From Bog-159 sp963709155 (lineage in GTDB: Bacteria > Acidobacteriota > Terriglobia > Bryobacterales > Bryobacteraceae): DNA of 64,000 nucleotides. Both the position numbers and the translations under genes were made by a program. The stretch spans positions 124,001 through 188,000 of the forward strand of contig CAVPVD010000002.1 of NCBI GenBank assembly GCA_963709155.1. The letters are read 5' to 3'. Every line of letters begins with the position of its first letter. Position 1 is the first letter of the stretch. The notes beneath the pieces were generated by a model that saw nothing but the letters and a program-made list of their open reading frames with translations, was not told the origin of the DNA and searched no databases. Positions 43,101 through 50,395 of the stretch are shown here, one piece after another.

Positions 43101-43504
43101 TCGTTGCTCCAGCCATAAACCTGGTTGTCGTAGCCCCAGCGTGGCGCGAGCGGGCCCTGCGCGGGGTAGAAGGTCAGCTGGCGGGGCTCGCCGCCATCCG
43201 CGGGCATGACATAGACCTGCTCGTCGCCATCGTATTGGCCGGTGAAAGCGATCCACTTGCCGTCGGGCGAGAATTTGGCGAACACCTCGACCCCGGGGTG
43301 TGAAGTCAGGCGCGTGGCTGTTCCGCCGGTGGCGGCGACGAACCAGAGATCCCCCCCGTAAGTAAATACGATGCGGTTATCGTGGATGTCCGGGAAGCGC
43401 AGCAGCTTGGTTTGCGCGGAGAGCGGCGCGATGGCCGCGAGCAACAGAAGCCATGCGGCGAAAGCGTGCCGGGCGGCACGGACGGATTGCGAGTGAGGGC
43501 GCAT
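40157..43504 (-). CDS. Tricorn-like protease (S41), exported
   Basis: 1115 residues from ATG 43504, with signal peptide 'AAWLLLLAAIAPLSAQ'. Two beta-propellers (about 30-700) are marked by repeated 'FSPDGKWIAF', 'WSPDGSKVAFIS' and 'WSPDSGRIAF' blades. Next come a PDZ domain ('VGDYVLAINGEEVTTKDDI', about 850) and an S41 protease domain with 'HAYIDGG' and the nucleophile Ser in 'LDGNSASDGDIFPW'. It degrades peptides entering through the propeller. A Lys/Asp-rich segment of about 45 residues (near 545-590) separates the propellers and is probably a flexible insert. The frame upstream of 43504 is antisense to cysM. Confidence 0.92.
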   Translation of the reverse strand: MRPHSQSVRAARHAFAAWLLLLAAIAPLSAQTKLLRFPDIHDNRIVFTYGGDLWFVAATGGTATRLTSHPGVEVFAKFSPDGKWIAFTGQYDGDEQVYVMPADGGEPRQLTFYPAQGPLAPRWGYDNQVYGWSNDGHYIIFRSMRDARAHSITRLYRVAFEGGPTEPLPMPVSGGGSYSPGGNQIVYSPQSRDFRTEKRYSGGQANELYIFDTETHAAKRITEGPRASRDPMWIGSEIYYDSDKDGHFNIYAYETGSGKTRQITNNTLWDVRWPSTDHQQRIVYELDGELNILDVKTGQSSHISVRVPNDGVNRRPSYVSAANLIENVEFSPKGERVLFAARGDIFSAPVEKGPTRNLTHSPGAHDKWPAWSPDGSKVAFISDASGEEEIYVVAQDGSLPPEKITSGGHAFRYDPKWSPDSGRIAFSDKDGRLWLVSLKDHATQEIAHCTEGEIRDYAWSPAGGYLAFSMNDNRGLSALYIWSMKENKLHRVTSGLFNESSPAWHPGGDYLYFMALHEFHPQLSQIEFDFATNRGRGMFVMALRKEAKNPFPPESDEVTVKDDSAKKDDSAKDSGKDAAKDKDKGKDEKEKKAEEPKDSAIDFDGIEQRVARVPLDADNYFGLTVTADALIYAVTPEFYYGRSAATKASLRIFTFKDRKETKLVDDIGGFVVSHDGSKVLVRQEQAWNVYDATAAGGSTKKSVSTAGLMLQKDPVAEWNDIFNEVWRRYRDFFYASNMHGYDWEALRQRYSQLLPYVAHRTDLNYVISEMISELTVQHAYIDGGDVQLPPRPHAGLPGARFEVDAGSGRYRIATIFRGENEEDVYRSPLTEIGVDAKVGDYVLAINGEEVTTKDDIYKFLRHAGDAPVIMMLNSVPSLTGARKVTYKPLTSETDLVYFNWVEQNRRRVDEMSHGRIGYMHLPDMGEAGIREFIKWYYPQLRKEALLIDDRANGGGNISRMVIQRLNRTLLGVDFPRNIATAEPYPDSVFMGPKAVLLDGNSASDGDIFPWMFRTSKLGLLIGERSWGGVVGINDHGQLIDGGSVNVPEFGYATPDGKWAIEGHGVDPDIVVENDPKSLMEGHDPQLERGVAELLKALETSDPKLPEHAPYPVKLK

Positions 43505-43675
43505 AGGATTTTGACGTATGGAATACGGAAAAGATAAGGGTAGCAGGCTCGGCTGGCGGGAGGCACGTAAAACCTGCAATATTTGGCAATCCCCCCAATC
43601 TTGACGGAGTTTGTTATGATGGAGCGATGATTCCTGCATCCGGCCGTACCGCCCGTTAATCCAAGCAATTAGATT

Positions 43676-44626
43676 ATGGCTGCCGCACTCGTCCCAGACC
43701 CCGTCCGGACCCAGGCCCAACACCTGCTGTCCACCATCGGCAATACGCCCCTGCTGCGCCTGGATAAGATCTGCCGCGAAGTCCCCGGCGTTTCCATCTT
43801 CGCGAAAGCCGAATATTTCAATCCGGGCGGGTCGGTTAAGGACCGTGCCGGTCTGAATATGATCCTGGACGGCGAACGCACCGGACGTTTGCGCCCGGAG
43901 CACATCATCCTGGATGCCACCAGCGGCAACACCGGCATTGCCTACGCCATGGTCGGCGCGGCGCGCGGCTACCGGGTGCGCTTGTGTCTTCCAGCCAACG
44001 CTTCCATCGAGCGCAAGCGCATTCTGAAAGCTTACGGCGCGGAGATGATCTTCAGCGATCCGGGCGAAGGCTCCGACGGGGCCATCCGCAAGTGCCGCGA
44101 GATCTACGAAGCCGACCCCGATCTTTACTTTTACCCCGATCAGTACAACAACCCGGCCAACTGGAAAGCGCATTTCGAAACCACCGGCCGCGAGATTATC
44201 GAACAAACCAGCGGCTTGATCACGCACTTCGTAGCGGCCATGGGCACCAGCGGCACGTTTACGGGCGTCAGCCGCCGGCTGCATCGCGATCTGCCGCATG
44301 TCAAGTGCTACTCCGGGCAGCCCTCCAGCAGCTTTCACGGCCTGGAAGGTTTGAAACACATGCCTACCGCGATCGTCCCCGGCATCTACGATCCCACGCT
44401 GGCCGATGGAAACGTCTGGCTGGAAACCGAGGAAGCCTACGCCATGGTGCGCCGTTTGGCACGCGAAGAAGGCTTGCTGGTGGGAATTTCGTCGGGCTGC
44501 AACGTGGTGGCCGCGCTCGAGATCGCGCGCCAGTTATATGCCGAAGGCCGCGAGGGAATGATTGTCACGGTGCTTTGCGACAGCGCGGAGAAATATCTCA
44601 GCGACCACTTCTGGGAAGAGGAATGA
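43676..44626 (+). CDS. cysM: CysM-like, sulfur-carrier-dependent cysteine synthase
   Basis: 316 residues, PLP-dependent fold II. PLP lysine in 'NPGGSVKDRAG' near 46; phosphate loop 'TSGNTGIAYA' near 82; substrate side 'MGTSGTFTGVSR' near 185. 'ERKRILKAYGAEMIFSDPGE' and 'NNPANWKAHFETTG' are closer to the mycobacterial CysM type than to classical CysK. That type joins thiocarboxylated carrier CysO to O-phosphoserine. The next two genes encode a Mec-like peptidase and a CysO-containing fusion, which supports the assignment. ATGA overlap with the peptidase gene. Confidence 0.88.
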   Translation: MAAALVPDPVRTQAQHLLSTIGNTPLLRLDKICREVPGVSIFAKAEYFNPGGSVKDRAGLNMILDGERTGRLRPEHIILDATSGNTGIAYAMVGAARGYRVRLCLPANASIERKRILKAYGAEMIFSDPGEGSDGAIRKCREIYEADPDLYFYPDQYNNPANWKAHFETTGREIIEQTSGLITHFVAAMGTSGTFTGVSRRLHRDLPHVKCYSGQPSSSFHGLEGLKHMPTAIVPGIYDPTLADGNVWLETEEAYAMVRRLAREEGLLVGISSGCNVVAALEIARQLYAEGREGMIVTVLCDSAEKYLSDHFWEEE

Positions 44627-45039
44627 TTCGCATCGAACCCGAGGCCTGGCGCGCCATGGTGGCGCACGCGCAAACGGCCTATCCGCATGAGTGCTGCGGC
44701 GCGATGTTAGGCGCCATCGCCGAATCGGACAAAACCGTGCGCATCGCGCTGCCGCTCGAAAATGCCTACACCGGAGAGCGGGGCAGCCATTACGAATTGC
44801 GTCCCGAAGATCTGCTGCGCGCCGACAAAGAAGCCCGCGGCCGCAACCTGGACCTGGTAGGGATTTATCATTCGCATCCCGATTGCGACGCCTATTTCTC
44901 CGAGACCGATCTGAAGAACTCGTGTCCCTGGTATTCTTTTGTGGTGCTCTCCATACGCAACGGCGCATTCGATCACGCCAATAGCTGGCTGCCCGATGCC
45001 GAGCAAACCAAAGCGGAGCGCGAGGAGTTGACTTACTGA
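44623..45039 (+). CDS. mec: JAMM/MPN+ metallopeptidase, Mec-like
   Basis: 138 residues. Full JAMM zinc site: Glu23 in 'PHECCGAMLG', and 'YHSHPDCDAYFSETD' with His83, His85, Ser93 and Asp96. The mycobacterial relative Mec removes cysteine from the CysO C-terminus after CysM has built it there. Here the carrier is fused to its activating enzyme, so the peptidase may also cut after the Gly-Gly to free the carrier; that is an inference. It sits between cysM (ATGA overlap) and the fusion gene (1 bp after its stop), so the three form one operon. Confidence 0.88.
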   Translation: MIRIEPEAWRAMVAHAQTAYPHECCGAMLGAIAESDKTVRIALPLENAYTGERGSHYELRPEDLLRADKEARGRNLDLVGIYHSHPDCDAYFSETDLKNSCPWYSFVVLSIRNGAFDHANSWLPDAEQTKAEREELTY

Positions 45040-45040
45040 A

Positions 45041-46477
45041 ATGGCCAAAGTTTTGATTCCCACACCCCTGCGGCAATACGCAGGCAAGCAGGACTCCGTC
45101 GAGCTGAGCGGCTCGACCGTGGGCGAAGTGCTGACCGCCCTCACCACGCGGCACCCGGATCTGCGCAAACAGCTTTACAGCGACGAGGGCAAGCTGCGCA
45201 GCTTCGTCAACGTCTATTTGAACGACGAAGACATACGCTATCTGGATAAGGCGGCCACGCCGGTGAAGGACGGCGACGTGGTGTCGATCGTCCCCAGCAT
45301 CGCCGGCGGATCGGTGGCTGCGCCGCCCGAACCGGCTACGGCGGAGTTATCGAAAGACGAGATCCTGCGCTATAGCCGTCACTTGATCATGCCCGAGGTC
45401 GGCACCGAAGGCCAGCTCAAACTGAAGTCCGCCAAAGTGCTGCTGGTGGGTACCGGCGGGCTGGGCGCGCCATTGGGCCTTTATCTGGCAGCCGCCGGCG
45501 TCGGCCGTATCGGCCTGGTGGATTTCGATGTGGTGGACTTCACCAACTTGCAGCGGCAGGTGATCCACGGCACCAGCGACGTCGGCCGCAAGAAGCTGGA
45601 TTCCGCCGCCGACCGGATGCGCGAGATCAATCCCTTCGTGCGCATCGACAAGCATGAAGTAGCGCTCTCCAGCGAGAACGCCCTGGATATTCTGCGCGAC
45701 TACGACCTGATTGTGGACGGCACCGATAATTTCCCCACCCGCTACCTGGTGAACGATGCCTGCGTCCTGCTGGGCAAGCCCAATGTCTATGGCTCGATTT
45801 TCCGTTTCGAAGGGCAGGCGACCGTGTTCGCTTATGAAGGCGGGCCGTGCTACCGCTGCCTGTATCCGGAGCCGCCGCCCCCCGGCCTGGTACCAAGTTG
45901 CGCCGAGGGCGGCGTGCTGGGAATCCTGCCGGGCACCATCGGGTTGATCCAGGCCACCGAAACCGTGAAACTGATCCTGGGCATCGGTGAACCGCTCGTG
46001 GGACGCTTGCTACTGTATGACGCCCTGGCCATGAAATTCCGCGAATTGAAGCTGCGCAAGAATCCGGAATGCCCGGTGTGCGGCGACCATCCCACAGTGA
46101 CAAAGCTGATAGACTATCAACAGTTCTGCGGCATTCCCAAAGCGCAGCCGGAGGTCCCTGTGGAAGGCGATATCGATCCCATAGAAGTGAAACAGAAAAT
46201 CGATCGCGGCGACAAGTTTCTGCTGATCGATGTGCGCGAACCGCACGAATACCAGATCTGCAGCATTCCCACCGCGAAACTGATCCCCCTGGGCACGCTC
46301 CCGCAGCATCTGGACGAACTGGATCGCGATATCGAGATCGTGGCGCATTGCAAGAGCGGTATGCGCAGCGCCAAGGCCGTCGACTTACTCAAGAAGAACG
46401 GCTTCCAGGCCCGCAACATGAAGGGCGGCATTCTGGCCTGGAGCAGCCAGGTAGACCCCACGGTTCCGAAGTATTAG
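45041..46477 (+). CDS. CysO-MoeB-rhodanese fusion: sulfur carrier joined to its own activating enzyme
   Basis: 478 residues in three domains. Residues 1-90 are a ubiquitin-like CysO/MoaD carrier, with 'RSFVNVYLNDEDIRYL' and a 'VPSIAGG' end (Gly89-Gly90). A Pro/Ala linker (91-101) leads to the E1-like adenylyltransferase (102-360): 'VGTGGLGAPLG' nucleotide loop, 'GTDN', Cys287 in 'PSCAEGGVLG', and zinc cysteines 270, 273, 344, 347. A rhodanese domain ends the chain, with Cys437 in 'AHCKSGMRS'. The last two match MoeZ-type proteins, which put sulfur on carrier C-termini. Because Gly90 is followed by Ser, the carrier tail is not free as encoded. Confidence 0.9.
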   Translation: MAKVLIPTPLRQYAGKQDSVELSGSTVGEVLTALTTRHPDLRKQLYSDEGKLRSFVNVYLNDEDIRYLDKAATPVKDGDVVSIVPSIAGGSVAAPPEPATAELSKDEILRYSRHLIMPEVGTEGQLKLKSAKVLLVGTGGLGAPLGLYLAAAGVGRIGLVDFDVVDFTNLQRQVIHGTSDVGRKKLDSAADRMREINPFVRIDKHEVALSSENALDILRDYDLIVDGTDNFPTRYLVNDACVLLGKPNVYGSIFRFEGQATVFAYEGGPCYRCLYPEPPPPGLVPSCAEGGVLGILPGTIGLIQATETVKLILGIGEPLVGRLLLYDALAMKFRELKLRKNPECPVCGDHPTVTKLIDYQQFCGIPKAQPEVPVEGDIDPIEVKQKIDRGDKFLLIDVREPHEYQICSIPTAKLIPLGTLPQHLDELDRDIEIVAHCKSGMRSAKAVDLLKKNGFQARNMKGGILAWSSQVDPTVPKY

Positions 46478-46485
46478 AACGATAA

Positions 46486-46530
46486 GTGGGGCAGGCGTCC
46501 ACGCCTGCGGAGGGTCTCCAGACCCGACCG
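46486..46530 (+). repeat. Hairpin repeat module R2
   Basis: Hairpins GCAGGCGTCCACGCCTGC and GGGTCTCCAGACCC in a row, just after the fusion gene stop. The same module is in the clusters at 49223 and 58402. Confidence 0.85.
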
Positions 46531-46569
46531 GGTATCAAAATTGCTATAGCATCGGCGAGGTCACTGCCG

Positions 46570-46848
46570 ATGCTCAAGAACCGCTCGATACCGACCATTC
46601 TCCTGCCCGCCGCGCTGCTTTTGACAGCAGTATTTACCGGCTGTGCAGCCCATGTCAGCGCGGGCTACCGCGTTTACGATCCTTACTACACCGACTATCA
46701 CGTCTGGGGGCCGGATGAAGACGTGTATTACCATCGGTGGCTTGGCGAACGTCACTATGACTACCAGGATTTCCGCCGCTTGCCCGCCGACCGTCAGAAA
46801 GAATACTGGACATGGCGTCACACCCAGCCCGCTCCCAACCATCAGTAG
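46570..46848 (+). CDS. Small lipoprotein, Tyr/Trp-rich
   Basis: 92 residues from ATG 46570. Signal 'IPTILLPAALLLTAVFTGCA' with a lipobox-like 'VFTGC' and Cys25, so probably an outer-membrane or periplasmic lipoprotein of about 68 residues. The mature part is rich in Tyr, His, Asp and Trp ('YRVYDPYYTDYHVWGPDEDV', 'LPADRQKEYWTWR'). Similar short proteins are widespread in soil bacteria without known function. No clear ribosome binding site. It lies between a sulfur operon and a convergent GH31 gene, with no evident link to either. Confidence 0.7.
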   Translation: MLKNRSIPTILLPAALLLTAVFTGCAAHVSAGYRVYDPYYTDYHVWGPDEDVYYHRWLGERHYDYQDFRRLPADRQKEYWTWRHTQPAPNHQ

Positions 46849-46873
46849 ATGCGTCAGCGTCCAGTAGACGGCG

Positions 46874-49207
46874 TCAGCGTCCGATCACGCGAATCGTGCC
46901 GGGCTGAATCCCGGTCAATTTCCCCGCGGCATCGTCCCAATGCAGGTGCGTGATCGTGGAATCCCCGTGTTCGTACGCGTACGTCTTGCCGTCGTCGCTA
47001 TAAAGCGTGAAGTCGCCGTCCGCGCCGGGATATACGTTTACTTGCCCGACCGTCTGCGCATCATTCGTGCTGTTAACCGGAGTGTCGCCCATGGGCACGA
47101 TCGAACCGGCGCGCACGAATAGTGGCAGCGTGTCGATCGGTGCGTCCACCGTGAGGGTCTGACCGCCTCGCACGCGTTGACTCGTCCAGTAGTTATACCA
47201 GTCAGTCCCGGCCGGCAGATACACCGTCCGGCTGGTGGCGCCTTGCTCCGTCACGGGAGCTACCAGGAAGGCCGGGCCGAACATATACTCATCGCGCAAA
47301 TCGGCCGCCATGGGATCGTCCGGAAAATCCATGAACAGCGCCCGCATGTAGGGCGCGCCAGTTTCATGTGTCCGATATCCGAGTGAGTAGATGTAAGGCA
47401 TAAGCTGGTAGCGCAGCCGCAGATACTTCTCCAGAATCGGCTCAGCCGCCTTGCCGTACGACCACACTTCGTTGTACTTACGGCTGCCATGCGCGCGAAA
47501 GACCGGCAGAAACGAGGCATACTCGAACCAGCGCGTGTATAACTCCGGATAGTCGTCGTAGCCGCCCACGTTATCGCGTGCGTCGCTGGGATCGAGCAGC
47601 GGCGGGTGCAACGGATGGTGCTCGTCCGGCAGATACTGCCAGCCGCCGATGTCGTTGGTCCAGTAAGCAAACCCCGAAGCCGCAAAGTCGAGGCCGGTGG
47701 GAATCTGGCGCTTCAGGGTATCCCAGGTCGGATAGATATCCGACGACCAGAACAGCGTCCCATTGCGTTGCGCGCCCAGGTAGGCGTCGCGCGAAAGAAC
47801 CAACGCACGATGCTGGATATCGCGCCGGAAGCCATCATAAACGGCCGCTGTATGAAAAAGCGGGTAGATATTGAAGTAGCGCGTGCCGGGTCCCACATGG
47901 AAGTAGCTGCCGTTGGGCGGCAGGTCCGGCTCCGTCTCGTCGGTCCACAAGGAATCGAAACCCTTGCTCAGAATGTTGTCGCGGATGGTGTCCCAATACC
48001 AGCGCGCCGCTTCCGGATTAGTAGTGTCGATGTCGGAGCCGGCGCGGTCGTAAGGCAGTCCATTGGTCGGGGTGCCGTCCGCAAGTTGCTCGAACCAACC
48101 TTTTTTCAGCAGCAGGTCGTAATAGCGCGAGCCCGGCACAAAGCGCGGCCACACGCTGATCATGGTCTGAAATCCCATCTCGTGAAGCTGACGGTTCATG
48201 GCCGCGGGATCGGGCCACTTCACCGGATCCATGTCGATCTGGCCCATTTTGGTCCAATAGAACCAATCGACCACCATCACGTCGGCCGGCAGTTTGCGCT
48301 CGCGATAACCCCTGGCGACCGCCAGCACCTCCGCCTGCGAACTGTAGCGCTGCTTGCATTGAATGTAGCCGTAAGCCGCTTTCGGCAGCATGGGTGTGGC
48401 CCCGGTAAGCAGCCGGTATCCGGCGTAAATTTCGTCGGTCGTGTGGCCCGCGATGACGAAGAAAGACACGCGGTCGCCGACTTCCGAAGTCCACTTGGTC
48501 TGCTCGTTGAAGCCCGGCTCGATCGTGGTTTTGGAAGGATTGTCCCAAATCAGGCCGTAGCCGCGATTGGTCACCACGAAAGGCACGCAGACGCTGGGCC
48601 CGCCCGGGGCCGTGTAGTTATGCCAGCAGTCCACCGTGTGGCCGCGATGGTCGAGGAACCCTTCCTGGTTCTGGCCAAGGCCATAGTAGCGCTCGTCGGC
48701 GGGCGAGGCGAAGGTCGCGCCCACTTGGTAGAATGCCGCGTCGGACGGGCGCCTGTCGTGCAATTCGCCGGCATCGCCATCCTTGTAATTCGGAACCGCC
48801 ATCGACCAGTCCTTCAAATCCACCAGCATCTTGCCACCCGCCGTCTCTACCGTGATGTGGGCGGATGGAGTGGACCCGTTGAAGAACTTCGCAATGTCCA
48901 CCTGCGTGGGCAGGGGCGTACCAGGATGATCGGGCGCCAGTTTCACAGCCAGGCGCGGCGACCGGTAGGCATCGCCCTGCCGGGACCATCCCTCGGCCGA
49001 CGGCCTGGCCACGAAACCGTACCCCGGCGGCGCGGTGGCCGCCTCTTTCAGCATGCTGAGGGTCACCCGGATAATGTTCGGCGCGTACGGCTCGAACACG
49101 ATGGTGCCGCCATCGCGGTCCAGGACGACGGATGGGGGCTGAGCCGGAGCGGCGGCCGATACGGCGAGTAGCAAAGCACCCGCCAGGCAGGATTTCGGAA
49201 TCACCAC
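46874..49207 (-). CDS. Glycoside hydrolase family 31, exported
   Basis: 777 residues from GTG 49207 (GTG 49204 is also possible). Signal peptide 'LAGALLLAVSAAAPAQ'. The N-terminal beta-sandwich is followed by the GH31 barrel: 'LPADVMVVDWFYWTKMGQID', the nucleophile Asp in 'SLWTDETEPD' near residue 424, and the acid/base Asp region 'WSSDIYPTWDTLKRQI'. C-terminal beta domains end the chain. Family members cleave alpha-glucosides or alpha-xylosides; this one resembles alpha-xylosidase-type enzymes, but the sugar is not determined. It probably acts on plant or microbial glycans outside the cytoplasm. Confidence 0.9.
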   Translation of the reverse strand: MVIPKSCLAGALLLAVSAAAPAQPPSVVLDRDGGTIVFEPYAPNIIRVTLSMLKEAATAPPGYGFVARPSAEGWSRQGDAYRSPRLAVKLAPDHPGTPLPTQVDIAKFFNGSTPSAHITVETAGGKMLVDLKDWSMAVPNYKDGDAGELHDRRPSDAAFYQVGATFASPADERYYGLGQNQEGFLDHRGHTVDCWHNYTAPGGPSVCVPFVVTNRGYGLIWDNPSKTTIEPGFNEQTKWTSEVGDRVSFFVIAGHTTDEIYAGYRLLTGATPMLPKAAYGYIQCKQRYSSQAEVLAVARGYRERKLPADVMVVDWFYWTKMGQIDMDPVKWPDPAAMNRQLHEMGFQTMISVWPRFVPGSRYYDLLLKKGWFEQLADGTPTNGLPYDRAGSDIDTTNPEAARWYWDTIRDNILSKGFDSLWTDETEPDLPPNGSYFHVGPGTRYFNIYPLFHTAAVYDGFRRDIQHRALVLSRDAYLGAQRNGTLFWSSDIYPTWDTLKRQIPTGLDFAASGFAYWTNDIGGWQYLPDEHHPLHPPLLDPSDARDNVGGYDDYPELYTRWFEYASFLPVFRAHGSRKYNEVWSYGKAAEPILEKYLRLRYQLMPYIYSLGYRTHETGAPYMRALFMDFPDDPMAADLRDEYMFGPAFLVAPVTEQGATSRTVYLPAGTDWYNYWTSQRVRGGQTLTVDAPIDTLPLFVRAGSIVPMGDTPVNSTNDAQTVGQVNVYPGADGDFTLYSDDGKTYAYEHGDSTITHLHWDDAAGKLTGIQPGTIRVIGR

Positions 49208-49222
49208 CTGAAGGTAACACTA

Positions 49223-49397
49223 GGTGGCGCATGCTTCAGCGCGCCGGCGGGACTTTTAAGTCCCGCTCTGGAGTTTGGACAGTTGGTGGGGCGGGCGTCT
49301 ACGCCTGCAGAGGGTCTCCAGACCCGATCTTTGGCGAGCATAAGCTCGCCCTTGGCGAGCATAAGCGTGCCGGCGGGACTTTTAAGTCCCGCTTTTT
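49223..49397. repeat. Composite hairpin repeat cluster R1-R2-R1
   Basis: In order: R1 (GCGGGACTTTTAAGTCCCGC), R2 (GCGGGCGTCTACGCCTGC, then GGGTCTCCAGACCC), a short hairpin GGCGAGCATAAGCTCGCC, and a second R1. Together with the following 130 bp it fills the gap between the GH31 gene and the hypothetical gene at 49528. No gene lies in this gap. Confidence 0.9.
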
Positions 49398-49527
49398 CGG
49401 TCACTGATCTGGCCCAACAAATTTCCCCCGTCTTTTCAATCGCTTGCGCTAATCGTATCCCTTTATCCCAAATCCTCCCAGCTACCCTGAAGTCGAAAGG
49501 AAGGGTCGCACCCGCGCCCAAAATCGA

Positions 49528-50292
49528 ATGCACAACGATAAATATCGGAAACTGTCCCAACAGCAGGCAGAAGCCAACCGCCGCAACGCCCAGAAGTCGA
49601 CCGGCCCCCGCACCCCCGAAGGCAAAGCCGCCTCCAGCCGCAACGGCCTCACCCACGGCCTCTCCGGCAACAAACACTTCATCCTCGAAGGCGAGGATCC
49701 CGATGCCTTCCTCCGCCTCCTCCAGGATCTCCACGATCACCTCCGCCCCGTCGGCGACAGCGAAGAACTGGTCGTCCAACGCATCGCCGCCGCCCAATGG
49801 CGTCTCGACCGCGCCTTTGCCCTCGAAACCGGCATCTACCGCGAGGAATCCACCATCCTGAACCGCATCGACCGGAACAAGCGGGAGCATCACGAATTGT
49901 GCATAAGCAAGGGCGAGAAAGAGTCGTTCCCGGCCGACCCGCACGAACCGGACGACCTCCTCGCCCGCGCCTTCATGTCAGACGGCAAAGGCCCCGGCAA
50001 CTTCACCCGCCTCGCCCGCTACGAAACCGCCATCGAACGCTCCATCGAACGCGGCATGAAGTACCTCAAAGCCCTCCAGGCCGCCCGCAACGCGCAGTGT
50101 CCCGCCGTCCCTGAAGCCCCGCTCCCGCCCGAACCCCCCGCCCCAGAACCGCCAAATCGACCCTCAACGCCACCAGATTCAATGAGTTACAAAGCGAACC
50201 CAGAAGACCCTACAATGGCGCAACCCTCACCCACTCCGCCCCCCTCGGTCTCCCGCCAGGCGCCCCCAACGGCAAACAACGATGAATATTGA
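49528..50292 (+). CDS. Conserved hypothetical protein with STGPRTPEGK motif
   Basis: 254 residues. The N-terminus 'RRNAQKSTGPRTPEGKAASS' followed by 'RNGLTHGLSG' is a motif I know from many uncharacterised proteins of soil bacteria and acidobacteria, often in variable genome parts. The middle is helical ('DLHDHLRPVGDSEELVVQRI', 'RLARYETAIERSIERGMKYL'); the last 70 residues are Pro-rich and probably disordered. Basic residues near the motif could bind nucleic acid; this is a guess. Codon third positions are strongly C-biased. It is bracketed by hairpin repeats. Confidence 0.7.
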   Translation: MHNDKYRKLSQQQAEANRRNAQKSTGPRTPEGKAASSRNGLTHGLSGNKHFILEGEDPDAFLRLLQDLHDHLRPVGDSEELVVQRIAAAQWRLDRAFALETGIYREESTILNRIDRNKREHHELCISKGEKESFPADPHEPDDLLARAFMSDGKGPGNFTRLARYETAIERSIERGMKYLKALQAARNAQCPAVPEAPLPPEPPAPEPPNRPSTPPDSMSYKANPEDPTMAQPSPTPPPSVSRQAPPTANNDEY

Positions 50293-50330
50293 TGAATAAT
50301 GATGAAATAATGACTCGGCTTTTCGGTCTT

Positions 50331-50395
50331 GTAGGGCGGGCTGAAAGTCAGCGGGACTTAAAAGTCGCGCGGGCACGCTGAAGCGTGCGCCACCT
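50331..50395. repeat. Hairpin repeat module R1, inverted orientation
   Basis: Read on the minus strand it is the R1 order: GCGCACGCTTCAGCGTGC followed by a degenerate GCGGGACTT hairpin. It abuts the stop codon of the M28 peptidase gene. Just upstream (50280-50312) is a short run of GATGAATA/GATGAAATA near-repeats. Confidence 0.8.

Noticed and set aside
43601..43620. TTGACG/TATGAT promoter for cysM
   Set aside because: The spacing is 8 bp, far too short; no better pair was found for cysM.
43505..44359. 285-codon upstream extension of the tricorn frame
   Set aside because: It is antisense to cysM, and the signal peptide begins after ATG 43504.
47606..49171. 521-codon plus-strand frame opposite the GH31 gene
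   Set aside because: No recognisable domain; GH31 catalytic motifs lie on the other strand.
49223..49397. CRISPR array
   Set aside because: The repeats are hairpin modules of different types without regular spacing or unique spacers, and no cas genes are present.
49283..49861. 192-codon plus-strand frame running from the repeat cluster into the STGPRTPEGK gene
   Set aside because: Its start is translated hairpin repeat, and it overlaps the better supported frame at 49528-50292.
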